The notes beneath the pieces were generated by a model. It was not told the DNA's origin. It was given only the letters and a program-made list of their open reading frames with translations, and did not search any database. This document shows, piece by piece, positions 49,392-58,343 of a stretch of 64,000 nt of DNA. Numbering within the stretch: position 1 is the first letter of the stretch; each line of letters begins with the position of its first letter. The position numbers and the translations under genes are program-made. The DNA lies in NCBI RefSeq assembly GCF_041102575.1, contig NZ_JBGCUE010000001.1, positions 363,337-427,336 on the forward strand, written 5' to 3'. Origin of the DNA: Tenuifilum sp. 4138str. Its GTDB lineage: Bacteria; Bacteroidota; Bacteroidia; Bacteroidales; Tenuifilaceae.

Positions 49392-50561
49392 GTGAAAAAG
49401 GTAAATTCTTTACGTACACCCATTTACAGGGATTCAGGATTCTGGCTCAAGGACATCCCAACCATGAAAAAGGCGTTTGCCGATGAGGTAAACCACCCTG
49501 CTGACCCAGACCTATATATCTACTCCCGCTACCGTAATCCCACCGTTGTTCAAACTGAACAGGAACTTGCTAAAATCGAAGGTTCTGTTTGGGCTCTCCT
49601 AGCTCAATCAGGATTAGCAGCAATTGATATTGCCCTTTCCATTTTTCAGGTAAATGCTCAACCGGTGAAGTGGCTGTACTTCTCTGAAATTTACGGGGGT
49701 ACTAATACCTTTATCGATAAGGTTTTAGTTGCGCGTCGCGGATTCAATATTGTCAGGTTTACACCAACCAACGATTCATACTCGCTCAGCCAGTTTGAAA
49801 GGTTGATGGAACAGCAAAGGCCTGATGTGGTGTTCCTTGAGGCTATTTCAAACCCCATGCTCATTGTTGCCGATGTGCCTGAAATAGTTAAGATTTCAAA
49901 GCGATTTGGGGCAAAGGTTATTGTCGATAACACATTTGCAACACCATACATCCTTAAACCGTTAGATTTTGGAGCCGATTTGGTTATCCATAGTGCAACC
50001 AAATACCTGGCAGGGCACGGCAACCTCTCAGCGGGAGTGGTTTGTGGTAACGATATCGATTTGCTTAAACAAGCAATTGAGTACCGCAAGCTGGTTGGCC
50101 ATATGATTTCCCCTGACGATGCCTATCGGCTTAGCGATTACCTGAAATCGTTTCACTTACGTATTTCACAGCATTTTTCAAATGCACAGCGTATCGCAGA
50201 GTTTCTTTCAAAACACCCTGCGGTGGAAAAAGTTCTCTACCCATCAATGCCCTATCATCCAACAAACAACATTGCAAGCAAAATATTTCGCAAAGGGTAT
50301 GGTGGAATTGTGACCTTTGACATTAAAGGCAATTCCTTTACCAATAAACAAGAGAATTGCAACTCTTTTATCCAGTTGGTTTCGCACAATATTCATCTCA
50401 TTCCAACCCTTGGAGATGCTGACACGATACTGATGCCCGTAGAACCTGTGTGGGGCGACAGGTATCCTTTCCCTGGAATGGTAAGGTTGTCAATTGGCAT
50501 TGAACCCCCTGAGAGCTTAATCAATGTGTTAAAAAATGCTCTGGACAAAATAAGTTGTTAA
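49392..50561 (+). CDS. Cys/Met-metabolism PLP-dependent enzyme (gamma-synthase/lyase family)
   Basis: The protein of 389 residues belongs to the cystathionine gamma-synthase / methionine gamma-lyase family. The PLP lysine is in VIHSATKYLAGHGNLSAGVV, the Tyr-Arg pair in YSRYRNPTV, the cofactor Asp in VIVDNTFATP, and the C-terminal MVRLSIGIEPPE carries the carboxylate-binding Arg. The start appears to be the GTG at 49392 (KKVNSLRTPIYRDSGFW), since no ATG fits upstream of the family start. It is not possible to tell synthase from lyase by eye. It stands alone between repeats and the V-ATPase operon. Confidence 0.88.
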   Translation: MKKVNSLRTPIYRDSGFWLKDIPTMKKAFADEVNHPADPDLYIYSRYRNPTVVQTEQELAKIEGSVWALLAQSGLAAIDIALSIFQVNAQPVKWLYFSEIYGGTNTFIDKVLVARRGFNIVRFTPTNDSYSLSQFERLMEQQRPDVVFLEAISNPMLIVADVPEIVKISKRFGAKVIVDNTFATPYILKPLDFGADLVIHSATKYLAGHGNLSAGVVCGNDIDLLKQAIEYRKLVGHMISPDDAYRLSDYLKSFHLRISQHFSNAQRIAEFLSKHPAVEKVLYPSMPYHPTNNIASKIFRKGYGGIVTFDIKGNSFTNKQENCNSFIQLVSHNIHLIPTLGDADTILMPVEPVWGDRYPFPGMVRLSIGIEPPESLINVLKNALDKISC

Positions 50562-50711
50562 CATGCTAACGATTGCAAAAAGTTAAAATATTTTAATGTT
50601 ATATTAATAACAAGTATTTCGCTTATGATTATTTTATTGATTATTAGGTCAATGTGCTATAAAAACATTGATTTGATTGCTAATTTTTAGGTAAAATCAT
50701 AACAATTGTCA

Positions 50712-50812
50712 TATTTTTGCCTATAACCTAAACATTATTTTTGCCGTAACAGGTTGCAGATATTTGAACTAACATAATCACCGAAAACCCTAAAAACACA
50801 TAATACAGGAGG
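50712..50812 (+). promoter_or_regulatory. Upstream region of the V-ATPase operon: two -7-like elements and a strong Shine-Dalgarno sequence
   Basis: TATTTTTG occurs twice (50712-50719 and 50736-50743), each an exact TAnnTTTG match. A TTG at the usual distance is not clear for either. AGGAGG at 50807-50812 stands 8 nt before the ATG of the first gene, an unusually good ribosome-binding site for Bacteroidota, where these are rare. Confidence 0.5.
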
Positions 50813-50820
50813 AATAAGCT

Positions 50821-51438
50821 ATGCAGAATAAGCTTCAAGAGTTAACTGAGAAGATATATCGCGAAGGTCTGGAAAAGGGACAGGCTGAAGCTAATCAGCT
50901 TGTGACCAAGGCTAAGGATGAGGCAGCACGTATAGTGGCCGATGCTAAAGCTGAAGCCGAAAGAATTATAGCCGCTGCCCGAAAGGAGGCCGACGATTAC
51001 CGCAAAAATATCGATACCGAGGTTGCTCTTTCCGCCAAGCAGGTTATCAGCGGGGTCAAACAGCAAATAGTTTCCTTAATTGAAACCAAACTTTACGAAG
51101 CCCCACTGGTTGACGCCCTTAAGGATGCCGATTTTGTGAAAAAGGTAATTGAAACTGCTATCAACCGTTGGGAACCTAACTCAGCCGAGAGCGTTAGCCT
51201 GCGTGTACTTGTTCCCGAAGAAATGGCTAAAACCATTACCGACCATTTCACCACCAAAACCCATGCATTGCTCAATAAGGAGGTCGAAATTCAGGTTGAT
51301 AGGGCTATAAAGTATGGTTTCCGCATTGGTCCAAAGGATGGTAGCTACGTGGTTAGCTTTACCGAAACCGATTTTGAGAACCTCTTTAAGGACTTCATGC
51401 GTCCAAAAATAGTTGCAATGCTTTTTGGAGGTAAGTAG
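50821..51438 (+). CDS. atpE: V-type ATPase subunit E (peripheral stalk)
   Basis: This 205-residue protein has a long N-terminal coiled coil of about 75 residues (EGLEKGQAEANQLVTKAKDE, ARIVADAKAEAERIIAAARK) followed by a globular C-terminal domain, the layout of V/A-ATPase subunit E. It forms the peripheral stalk that holds the catalytic head still. It is the first gene of the operon, and its stop is followed after 1 nt by the DUF2764 gene. Usually subunit E pairs with a G/H subunit, but no such gene is present in this operon. The strong AGGAGG site suggests high translation. Confidence 0.88.
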   Translation: MQNKLQELTEKIYREGLEKGQAEANQLVTKAKDEAARIVADAKAEAERIIAAARKEADDYRKNIDTEVALSAKQVISGVKQQIVSLIETKLYEAPLVDALKDADFVKKVIETAINRWEPNSAESVSLRVLVPEEMAKTITDHFTTKTHALLNKEVEIQVDRAIKYGFRIGPKDGSYVVSFTETDFENLFKDFMRPKIVAMLFGGK

Positions 51439-51439
51439 A

Positions 51440-52303
51440 ATGATGCGAAACTACTACTACCTGGTGGCTGGCCTCCCGGAACTGATTATGGATCAGGACC
51501 GAAAGGACTTCAGCGTAAACGCTTTGAAACAGGAAGTTAAGGAACAGGTTTCCTCTTCCGATTACCGCCTGGTAGAGTTCCTGCACTTGCCCTACGATAA
51601 CGACAACTTTCTCAATAAGCTACTCAACCGTGGACTTGAGTTCAACGACTTGGGCTCCTACGAGAAATTTGTTTTTGATGAGCTCGATGAGAATATTCAT
51701 CAGCTCCCACAATACATGCAGGATTTTTACTACCGCTTTACAGGCAAACAGCGCTCTGCCGATGATGCGGTTGACCAGGATGAGCAGCCAAGGGATATTT
51801 TTGAGGTAGAAAAACTTCCTGAGATTAGGTTCCTGGAATCTTTTTATAACCTTGCCCTTAGCCAAAACAACGATTTTATAAGGTACTGGTTCAGTTTTCA
51901 GCGCGATTTTAATAATGTGCTTACCGCGCTTAACTGTCGCAGGCTTGGGATCGATCCTGCAACTCAACTGGTTGGCAATAACTGGCTTACTGAGGTTCTG
52001 GCTAAAAGTCAGGCCGCTGATTTTGGCCTAAAGCGCGAAGTTGACTATATCGATAGGCTGATCCAGGCTACCGATATCACTGATGTTTTGGAGCGTGAGC
52101 GTAAGCTTGACCTTATTAAGTGGGACATGTCTGTTGAGTTTACTACTTGGGACTACTTTAATATCAACTTTATACTTGGTTTCTTTGTTCGTGCCGGTAT
52201 TGTCCATCGTTGGCTAAAGCTCGATGCCAAGACCGGTGAGGAACTTTTCAAGAAACTTTTCGATGATCTTAAGTCATCCTACAATCTCTCCGAGAAATTT
52301 TAA
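51440..52303 (+). CDS. DUF2764 protein, V-ATPase subunit C/d-like
   Basis: The protein of 287 residues, starting MMRNYYYLVAGLPELIMDQDR, is the DUF2764 family found in V-ATPase operons of Bacteroidota. It is helical, with YLVAGLPEL at the N-terminus, FLHLPYDNDNFLNKLLNRGL and a C-terminal WDYFNINFILGFFVRAGIVHRW segment resembling the repeated helical bundles of subunit C (archaeal C, yeast d), which couples the central stalk to the rotor ring. I chose the ATG at 51440. The usual subunit C gene is missing, so this protein probably replaces it, which is inference from position. Confidence 0.85.
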   Translation: MMRNYYYLVAGLPELIMDQDRKDFSVNALKQEVKEQVSSSDYRLVEFLHLPYDNDNFLNKLLNRGLEFNDLGSYEKFVFDELDENIHQLPQYMQDFYYRFTGKQRSADDAVDQDEQPRDIFEVEKLPEIRFLESFYNLALSQNNDFIRYWFSFQRDFNNVLTALNCRRLGIDPATQLVGNNWLTEVLAKSQAADFGLKREVDYIDRLIQATDITDVLERERKLDLIKWDMSVEFTTWDYFNINFILGFFVRAGIVHRWLKLDAKTGEELFKKLFDDLKSSYNLSEKF

Positions 52304-52330
52304 AGCGATTATTAATTAACAATTAACATA

Positions 52331-54088
52331 ATGAAAACTCAAGGAAAAGTAACCGGAATAATTTCGAACCTTGTGGTTGTTGAAGTCGATGGCCCGGTTG
52401 CCCAGAACGAGATTTGCTATATCAATCTCGCTGGCACAAAGCTTATGGCCGAGGTTATCAAGGTTATTGGGAAACTGGCTTACGTGCAGGTGTTCGAGAG
52501 CACTCGCGGCCTTAGAGTAGGAACTCCTGTTGAGTTCCAAGGGCACATGCTCGAAGTTACTCTTGGCCCTGGCCTCCTCTCCAAAAACTACGATGGGCTT
52601 CAGCACGACTTAGATAAAATGAAGGGCATTTTCCTTCAACGAGGCGATTATACTGACGCCCTCGATTTTGACTCGGAATGGGATTTTACTCCTCTTGTTG
52701 AGCCCGGTGCTCAGGTAAGCGCCGCCGATTGGCTTGGCGAGGTTCCTGAAAACTGGGTTAAGCACAAAATCATGGTGCCTTTCACCTTTACTGACAAATA
52801 CACCGTAAAATCAATTGTTCCTGCTGGTAAGTATAAAGTATCCGATACCATTGCAGTGCTTGTTGATTCAAAGGGTGAAGAGCATAAGGTGACCATGTAC
52901 CAAAAGTGGCCTGTAAAAAAAGCTATCACGGCATACAAGGAAAAACCCCGTCCATTCAAAATCCTTGAAACTGGAGTTAGGGTTATTGATACCCTTAACC
53001 CCATTGCCGAGGGTGGTACTGGATTTATTCCGGGGCCATTTGGTTGCGGAAAAACTGTGCTACAGCACGCCTTGGCTAAACAGGCTAATGCCGATATGAT
53101 TATTATGGCAGCCTGCGGTGAGCGTGCCAATGAGGTGGTTGAGATTTTTACTGAGTTTCCTCACCTCGATGACCCCCGTACAGGTCGTAAGCTAATGGAA
53201 CGTACTACCATAATTTGTAATACATCTAACATGCCGGTAGCAGCCCGTGAGGCATCGGTTTACACCGCAATGACTATTGCTGAGTACTACCGCTCCATGG
53301 GTTTAAAGGTTCTGCTTTTGGCCGACTCTACATCCCGTTGGGCTCAGGCTCTGCGTGAAATGAGTAACCGTCTTGAGGAACTTCCTGGTCCCGATGCTTT
53401 CCCAATGGACCTTCCGGCTGTAATTGCCAACTTCTACGCCCGTGCTGGTTTCGTTTACCTCAATAATGGCAGCACTGGTTCAGTTACTTTCATCGGTACC
53501 GTTTCGCCCGCTGGCGGTAACCTTAAGGAGCCTGTTACCGAATCAACCAAAAAGGCTGCCCGCTGTTTCTATGCGCTCTCGCAGCAACGCGCCGATAGTA
53601 AACGTTATCCAGCCATCGACCCAATGGATAGCTACTCTAAGTACCTTGAGTATCCTGAAATTCAGGAATTCCTGAATAAGAATGTCAACGAAACCTGGGT
53701 TGATATGGTAATGAAGGCAAAGAATATCATACAGCGAGGTAGGGAAGCCTTTGAACAAATCAACATCCTTGGTGACGATGGCGTTCCTCTCGACTATCAC
53801 GATCGTTATTGGAAGGCCGAGATCATTGACTTTGTTGTATTGCAACAGGATGCTTTCGATAAAATTGATTGTAATACGCCATTGAAGCGCCAGCGATATA
53901 TGCTTGAAAAGGTTATGCAGATATGTGATACTAACTTCCATTTCGATGGTTTTGAGCAATGCTCATCGTATTACAAACGCATTATCAACGCGCTTAAGCA
54001 AATGAACTACTCTGAGTTCCAGTCCGAAGAGTTCTATAACTACGAGAAGGAACTTGAAACAATTCTTAACGAAAGAAGGGTACAGTAA
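52331..54088 (+). CDS. atpA: V-type ATPase catalytic subunit A
   Basis: The protein of 585 residues hydrolyses ATP. It has the N-terminal barrel (KVTGIISNLVVVEVDGPVAQ), the A-specific non-homologous insert, Walker A GPFGCGKTVLQ, GERANEVVEIFTEFP with the catalytic Glu, VLLLADSTSRWAQALREMS with Walker B, and the C-terminal helical domain ending NERRVQ. The stop overlaps the atpB start by 1 nt (TAATG). It is of normal length for bacterial V-ATPases. Confidence 0.96.
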   Translation: MKTQGKVTGIISNLVVVEVDGPVAQNEICYINLAGTKLMAEVIKVIGKLAYVQVFESTRGLRVGTPVEFQGHMLEVTLGPGLLSKNYDGLQHDLDKMKGIFLQRGDYTDALDFDSEWDFTPLVEPGAQVSAADWLGEVPENWVKHKIMVPFTFTDKYTVKSIVPAGKYKVSDTIAVLVDSKGEEHKVTMYQKWPVKKAITAYKEKPRPFKILETGVRVIDTLNPIAEGGTGFIPGPFGCGKTVLQHALAKQANADMIIMAACGERANEVVEIFTEFPHLDDPRTGRKLMERTTIICNTSNMPVAAREASVYTAMTIAEYYRSMGLKVLLLADSTSRWAQALREMSNRLEELPGPDAFPMDLPAVIANFYARAGFVYLNNGSTGSVTFIGTVSPAGGNLKEPVTESTKKAARCFYALSQQRADSKRYPAIDPMDSYSKYLEYPEIQEFLNKNVNETWVDMVMKAKNIIQRGREAFEQINILGDDGVPLDYHDRYWKAEIIDFVVLQQDAFDKIDCNTPLKRQRYMLEKVMQICDTNFHFDGFEQCSSYYKRIINALKQMNYSEFQSEEFYNYEKELETILNERRVQ

Positions 54089-55410
54089 TGGAAACTAAAG
54101 CATTTCAGAGAATATACACCCAGCTAACGGGTATCACAAAGGCAACCGTATCGCTTCGGGCCCAAGGTGTAGCTAACGAGGAATTAGCTATGGTTCACGG
54201 TCGGTTGGCTCAGGTTGTAAAAATTATGGGTGATATGGTTACCCTACAGGTGTTTAGCGGCACTGAGGGTATCCCTACCAATGCCGAGGTTGTTTTCTTT
54301 GGCGAACCCCCAAAACTTAAAGTAGGCGACGATTTGGCAGGGCGCTTTTTCGACGCCTATGGCCGTCCCATGTTTGGCGATTCGGAGATCGAGGGTGAAC
54401 CCCGTGAGATTGGTGGCCCTTCGGTTAACCCCCTTCGCCGTAAACAACCCTCGGAGCTCATTGCTACCGGTATTGCAGGTATCGACCTAAACAATACTCT
54501 TGTTACCGGTCAAAAGATACCTTTCTTTGCTGACCCCGACCAGCCCTTTAACCAGGTTATGGCTATGGTAGCACTACGGGCTCAGGCCGATAAAATCATT
54601 CTTGGCGGCATGGGACTCTCAAACGACGACTTCCTTTTCTTCAAGAATGTGTTCGAAAATGCTGGTGCGCTCGACCGTATCATTAGCTTTGTTAATACTA
54701 CTGAGCAGCCCCCTGTTGAACGCTTGCTTGTTCCCGATATGGCATTAACCGCAGCCGAGTACTTTGCGGTTGAGAAAAAGGAAAAGGTACTAGTTCTTCT
54801 AACCGATATGACCCTCTACGCCGATGCGTTGAGTATTGTATCGAACCGTATGGATCAAATCCCCTCAAAGGACTCCATGCCAGGATCGCTTTATTCTGAC
54901 CTAGCAAAGATATACGAGAAAGCCGTTCAGTTCCCCGATGGCGGTTCAATCACCATTATTGCAGTAACCACACTATCGGGTGGCGATATTACGCATGCTA
55001 TCCCCGATAACACTGGTTACATCACCGAGGGTCAGCTCTTCCTCCGTACCGATAGCGATACCGGTAAGGTTATCGTTGACCCGTTCCGAAGCCTCTCCCG
55101 TTTGAAACAGCTTGTTATTGGTAAGAAAACCCGCGAGGATCATCCTCAGGTTATGAACGCTGCAGTTCGTCTGTATGCCGATGCTGCAAATGCAAAAACC
55201 AAGCTGGAAAACGGCTTCGACCTTACTGAGTACGATGAGCGTGCCCTTAAGTTTGCCCACGACTATTCCGAAAAGTTGCTGGCAATTGATGTTAACGTAG
55301 AGGTTGATACCATGCTCAATACTGCATGGCAACTCTTTGCCAAGTATTTCTCTAAAACCGAAGTGGCCATTAAGAACGAACTGGTTGAGAAATACTGGCC
55401 TGCAAACTAA
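54088..55410 (+). CDS. atpB: V-type ATPase non-catalytic subunit B
   Basis: The protein of 440 residues is paralogous to subunit A and alternates with it in the head ring. It has GDDLAGRFFDAYGRPMFGDS, NPLRRKQPSELIATGIAGID, and, in place of Walker A, the sequence KIPFFADPDQPFNQVMAMV, as expected for the non-catalytic subunit. VLVLLTDMTLYADALSIVSNR and GSLYSDLAKIYEKAVQF are also typical. It follows atpA with 1-nt overlap and is followed by atpD after 15 nt. Confidence 0.96.
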   Translation: METKAFQRIYTQLTGITKATVSLRAQGVANEELAMVHGRLAQVVKIMGDMVTLQVFSGTEGIPTNAEVVFFGEPPKLKVGDDLAGRFFDAYGRPMFGDSEIEGEPREIGGPSVNPLRRKQPSELIATGIAGIDLNNTLVTGQKIPFFADPDQPFNQVMAMVALRAQADKIILGGMGLSNDDFLFFKNVFENAGALDRIISFVNTTEQPPVERLLVPDMALTAAEYFAVEKKEKVLVLLTDMTLYADALSIVSNRMDQIPSKDSMPGSLYSDLAKIYEKAVQFPDGGSITIIAVTTLSGGDITHAIPDNTGYITEGQLFLRTDSDTGKVIVDPFRSLSRLKQLVIGKKTREDHPQVMNAAVRLYADAANAKTKLENGFDLTEYDERALKFAHDYSEKLLAIDVNVEVDTMLNTAWQLFAKYFSKTEVAIKNELVEKYWPAN

Positions 55411-55425
55411 TAATGTGCTAAAATC

Positions 55426-56028
55426 ATGGCAATTAAGTTTCAGTTCAATAAAACATCGCTTAACGAGCTCAATAAGCAGCTTAAAATCCGCCAAAGAGCT
55501 TTGCCTACCCTAAAAAATAAGGAGTCGGCTTTGCGTATGGAGGTTAAGCGCGCTAAGAATAGGATGCAGGAACTCGAGGAACAACTGGCTAAACGCATCA
55601 AGGATTATGAGTATATGGTTAGCCTTTGGGGAGAGTTTGAGCGTAACCTGATTCAGATTGACGATGTTAGGCTTGGAACTATCAAAATTGCCGGGGTAAA
55701 AATACCTGTTCTACAAGAGGTAATTTTTAGTGTTAAAGAGTATAGCGTTTTTGCGCGCCCTTACTGGTATACCGATGGAGTAAAAATTCTAAAGGAGTTA
55801 GCCGAAATTGGTATTGAACGCGATTTCTACCACGAAAAAATGCGGCTCCTTGACCATGCGCGTAAGAAAACAACACAAAAGGTAAACCTTTACGAAAAGG
55901 TTCAAATTCCCGGCTATGAGAACGCCATTCGGAAGATTAAGCGATTCCTCGAGGATGAGGAAAACCTTTCGAAGTCGGCTATGAAGATAGTGAAGAAACG
56001 ATACGAAAACGTGGAGGTTGAGTCATGA
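55426..56028 (+). CDS. atpD: V-type ATPase subunit D (central stalk)
   Basis: The protein of 200 residues is a long antiparallel coiled coil: N-terminal KFQFNKTSLNELNKQLKIRQ and ALPTLKNKESALRMEVKRAK, C-terminal KVNLYEKVQIPGYENAIRKI and RFLEDEENLSKSAMKIVKKR. This is the rotor shaft inside the A3B3 head. It overlaps atpI by 4 nt (ATGA). A subunit F gene, normally bound to D, is not seen in the operon. Confidence 0.92.
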   Translation: MAIKFQFNKTSLNELNKQLKIRQRALPTLKNKESALRMEVKRAKNRMQELEEQLAKRIKDYEYMVSLWGEFERNLIQIDDVRLGTIKIAGVKIPVLQEVIFSVKEYSVFARPYWYTDGVKILKELAEIGIERDFYHEKMRLLDHARKKTTQKVNLYEKVQIPGYENAIRKIKRFLEDEENLSKSAMKIVKKRYENVEVES

Positions 56029-57836
56029 TAACACCAATGTATAAGTACAACTTCCTGGTTTATCACCGCGATTTCGACGATTTCCTGCTTAAACTTCAGG
56101 ATTTGGGTGTGGTTGATATTTCCATGGAAAACCGAAACGTTGACGAGGATGAAAAGGAGATTCTGGCCCGAATCAATAGGATAGTTACTGCTATCAAGTT
56201 CCTTGAAGGCCGAAAAGCTCCTGACGAAAAAATCACACTCAGCCTTTCAGCCGATGAAATTGTTTCGCGTGTTGAGTTGCTTCAACGTGAACGGGAGCAA
56301 TTTGAAAATGCTATTAAAAAAGCCCAAAAGGAATTGGCAGAGGTTGAACCGTGGGGTAATTTCGATTTAAAGTTGCTTAACAGCCTTGCCGAAAAAGGTA
56401 TTTCAATTCGATTTTTCATTGCACCCGAGAAAGTTTTTAATGAGGACTGGGTAAATGAGTATCCTATTGAAATAGTTAACCATACCAATGGACTATACTA
56501 CTTTGTAATGGTTAATTATACAGGCGAGGCTATTTCGCCCGATGTTCAGGAGGTTCGAACACCGCAGTTCTCAGTTAAACAAAAAGATGAAGAAATCCAT
56601 CGCTACCATAATCGTATCGATGAAATTAATTCTGAACTCGATTTTCTAGCTCTTTACATCGATTTGCTTAAAAAAGAGCAGATTGAACTTACCAATCAGC
56701 TCGATTTTAAGATGGTAAAGTCAAGCGCAATTGGCGAAGCCGGAAATACCATAATGGTGCTTGAGGGTTGGGTGCCTGAGGATTTGAATGAAAAGGTAAA
56801 AGAGGTTCTTGATGCCGAAAGTATTATCTACATTTCGTCTAAGGCCGATAAGAACGATAACGCGCCTATTCTCCTTCGAAACAGCAAATTCGCAAAGCTG
56901 TTTGAGCCCATAAGTAAACTTTTTGCCTTCCCAACCTATGCAGAATTGGACTTAACCCCATTCTTTGCACCATTCTTCATGCTCTTCTTTGGGTTCTGCT
57001 TTGGCGATGCGGGCTACGGTTTAATCTTTGTCTTAGGTGCCACAATCTATAAGTTTAAGGCAAAACCGGAATTTAAGCCAATACTAACATTGATACAACT
57101 ATTAGGCTTGGCAACTGTTCTGTTTGGCGCCCTTACAGGAACTGTATTTGGTGCTAGCCTTGTTGAACTCGACATCCCTGCTCTTAAAAACTTTAAATCG
57201 TACTTTTTTGATCAGGATAAGATGTTTAAACTTTCGCTCATACTGGGTTTGGTGCAAATCGTATTTGGTATGTGCGTTAAGGCTGCAAACCTGTGGATAC
57301 AGTATTCCTGGAAACATGCCATATCTACTATTAGCTGGGTGATACTTATTATCAGCATGCCAATCTTTTACTTCTTAGGACAAAATCCTGATAGTAGTTT
57401 GAAACTATTTGGTAATGTTCATTTAATCATTCTTGGTGTTGCTGGTGTTGGAATTATGTTTTTTAACTCACCCGGTAAAAACCCCCTATTCAACTTTGGA
57501 TTAGGCCTTTGGGATACTTACAACATGGCTACTGGTCTTTTAGGCGATACCTTGTCATACATTCGTCTCTTTGCCCTTGGTTTGAGTAGCGGTATCCTGG
57601 GTGGCGTGTTTAATAGCCTTGCCTTTGGTATGGCCCCCGATACTCCGGTGCTAAAGCATATTGTTATTATTCTGATATTGTTTATTGGCCATTCCATTAA
57701 CATTTTCATGTCTGCGTTAGGTTCACTTGTACATCCTATGCGTTTGACATTTGTTGAGTTTTATAAGAATGCAGGCTTTACCGGTGGTGGGAGGGGATAT
57801 AATCCTTTCCGTAAGAATACGGCTGAAGCCCAATAA
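56025..57836 (+). CDS. atpI: V-type ATPase membrane subunit I (a-subunit type)
   Basis: The protein of 603 residues has an N-terminal cytoplasmic half (about 1-310) with coiled coils (LLQREREQFENAIKKAQKEL) and a C-terminal membrane half with about seven segments, beginning LTPFFAPFFMLFFGFCFGDA. The essential arginine that drives ion exit is in GDTLSYIRLFALGLSSG, and GHSINIFMSALGSLVHPMRLTFVEFYKN is the last family block. It is shorter than yeast Vph1 but normal for bacteria. It overlaps atpD by 4 nt and ends 46 nt before atpK. Confidence 0.95.
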   Translation: MITPMYKYNFLVYHRDFDDFLLKLQDLGVVDISMENRNVDEDEKEILARINRIVTAIKFLEGRKAPDEKITLSLSADEIVSRVELLQREREQFENAIKKAQKELAEVEPWGNFDLKLLNSLAEKGISIRFFIAPEKVFNEDWVNEYPIEIVNHTNGLYYFVMVNYTGEAISPDVQEVRTPQFSVKQKDEEIHRYHNRIDEINSELDFLALYIDLLKKEQIELTNQLDFKMVKSSAIGEAGNTIMVLEGWVPEDLNEKVKEVLDAESIIYISSKADKNDNAPILLRNSKFAKLFEPISKLFAFPTYAELDLTPFFAPFFMLFFGFCFGDAGYGLIFVLGATIYKFKAKPEFKPILTLIQLLGLATVLFGALTGTVFGASLVELDIPALKNFKSYFFDQDKMFKLSLILGLVQIVFGMCVKAANLWIQYSWKHAISTISWVILIISMPIFYFLGQNPDSSLKLFGNVHLIILGVAGVGIMFFNSPGKNPLFNFGLGLWDTYNMATGLLGDTLSYIRLFALGLSSGILGGVFNSLAFGMAPDTPVLKHIVIILILFIGHSINIFMSALGSLVHPMRLTFVEFYKNAGFTGGGRGYNPFRKNTAEAQ

Positions 57837-57879
57837 GTTTGAAATCGATTTATAATTTAAATAACCTAATAAATTTTAA

Positions 57880-58329
<450 letters not shown>

Positions 58330-58343
58330 TTGAAATTCTTCAC